From NCBI GenBank assembly GCA_933822405.4, contig CAKOGP040001125.1, positions 1 through 31,649 of the forward strand: 31,649 nt of DNA, in the 5' to 3' direction. The position numbers and the translations under genes were made by a program. Source of the stretch: Cylindrotheca closterium. Its lineage: Eukaryota > Bacillariophyta > Bacillariophyceae > Bacillariales > Bacillariaceae. Of this stretch, positions 30,854 to 31,649 are shown one piece after another. Each line of letters starts with the position of its first letter. The stretch's first letter is position 1. The notes beneath the pieces were generated by a model. It was given only the letters and a program-made list of their open reading frames with translations. It made no database searches and was not told the DNA's origin.

Positions 30854-31649
30854 CATGGATGCATTTGCCCTTTTCACCTCTGAAATTGCTGCTAAAGAAC
30901 CCCAACAACAGAAGGTCTGAAAACTACTTTTGGAGAGGGTTCGGGGCGTCTACGAAGTCCCAAGGCAACAAATAGCTGGAATTTTCTGCGAAATTTGCTT
31001 CTCTTATTCTAATAAAGACATTGTCACCCTTTCATGTTCATTATCTGGGTTCCTACAGGACGATTTTCAACTGAGACCATTGAGTTGCATTTGTGGTTAT
31101 AGTCACAATGAATTTGCACGCTCTGGAACCCATGAGAGGAGGAAGTGGAATCAGAGGTTTTGGCAAGCATAGTTATATTGGGAGCGGCAGTAATTACGTC
31201 GAGTATCTTTGGCTGGGCCGCAATTACACAAAAATCAACCATTCTTGGTTCTGTTGGTTGCTTAGACTGGACAGAAAAGTGTCTGGAAGACGTATTTGCT
31301 GAAGGCGATTCATACCTACCATCACCAGAGCTACACAAATATTCATTTTTTGGATCTGAACTACTAAAATTGACGGTTTGCGGCACATCAAGGCGCAATG
31401 ATGAAATTGTTCTCCTTGTTTGGACATGGAAACCGTCGAACATGTTGTGGCAAACGTATTTGGTAGATAGACTATGGCTGGAGTGTTAGAATAAAGCAAA
31501 ATGTGCTCTATCGTGAGTGCCGTTAGCGCTCAGAACAAACTCTCTGCAATCTAAATTCGTAATCGACTGTACAACACTTTCACGACAATAGTTCTCCTGT
31601 GTCTAGGTATACTTTGAGTGAAATTGTTCCTATTTGATTAATGTTTGGC
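30854..31649. other. Right flank of the Copia element, no firm gene
   Basis: No continuation of the interrupted RT gene is recognisable here. Two overlapping antisense frames are open: 31443-31024 (minus, ATG start, 139 residues, Ser/Thr-rich) and 31145-31489 (plus, ATG start, 114 residues). Neither has a recognised motif, and I cannot choose between them. Either might be part of a host gene that extends beyond the window. Confidence 0.3.

Noticed and set aside
31024..31489. Two antisense ORFs at the right end
   Set aside because: No motif, similar lengths, and no evidence favouring either strand; left as an unassigned flank.

Overview
This is a window of nuclear DNA from a diatom, probably a pennate one. 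Pointers to this are: a fragment with the diatom-typical DUF6824 motif (DVLLARG...HPGN), a degenerate Copia element of the diatom CoDi type, a short-intron gene model with GC-AG and GT-AG introns, a reverse transcriptase of a family that I know mainly from diatom and stramenopile genomes, and extracellular proteins with Pro/Thr and Gly/Lys linkers. No bacterial operon structure, tRNA or rRNA is visible.

Layout. Bases 1-2400 are decayed sequence. They hold a DUF6824 fragment and two diverged inverted copies (about 0.3 kb each) of one sequence. Bases 2428-3030 (minus) encode a small secreted protein. It is divergently arranged to an exceptionally large intronless gene (3688-11217, plus) for a 2509-residue secreted protein. 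That protein has a signal peptide, a Lys/Gly-rich basic stretch, a Pro/Thr/Gly linker and fifteen Cys-containing repeats of about 157 residues. Three of the repeats are identical at the DNA level, and a broken second copy of the gene's 3' end lies just downstream.

From about 12.3 kb to 30.85 kb the window is a nest of mobile elements. The oldest layer is a plus-strand retroelement: a coiled-coil ORF1 at 12.3-14.0 kb and an RT-bearing ORF2 from 14.16 kb, resuming at 22.44 kb. A minus-strand DNA transposon (about 14.88-22.44 kb) with a Plavaka/CMC-like transposase is inserted in ORF2. It also carries a second gene with two introns whose reading frame is intact (454 aa). The transposase is broken and runs at its 3' end into a 0.3-kb TGA/TCA microsatellite. 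A minus-strand Ty1/Copia element (24.32-30.85 kb) with LTRs about 5% diverged cuts the RT gene downstream of its YVDD box. Its own gag and pol are full of stops and frameshifts.

The last 0.8 kb after the Copia element does not obviously continue the interrupted RT gene. The host genes likely to be functional are the two secreted-protein genes. The 454-aa transposon gene may still be expressed, and the rest is mobile-element debris.
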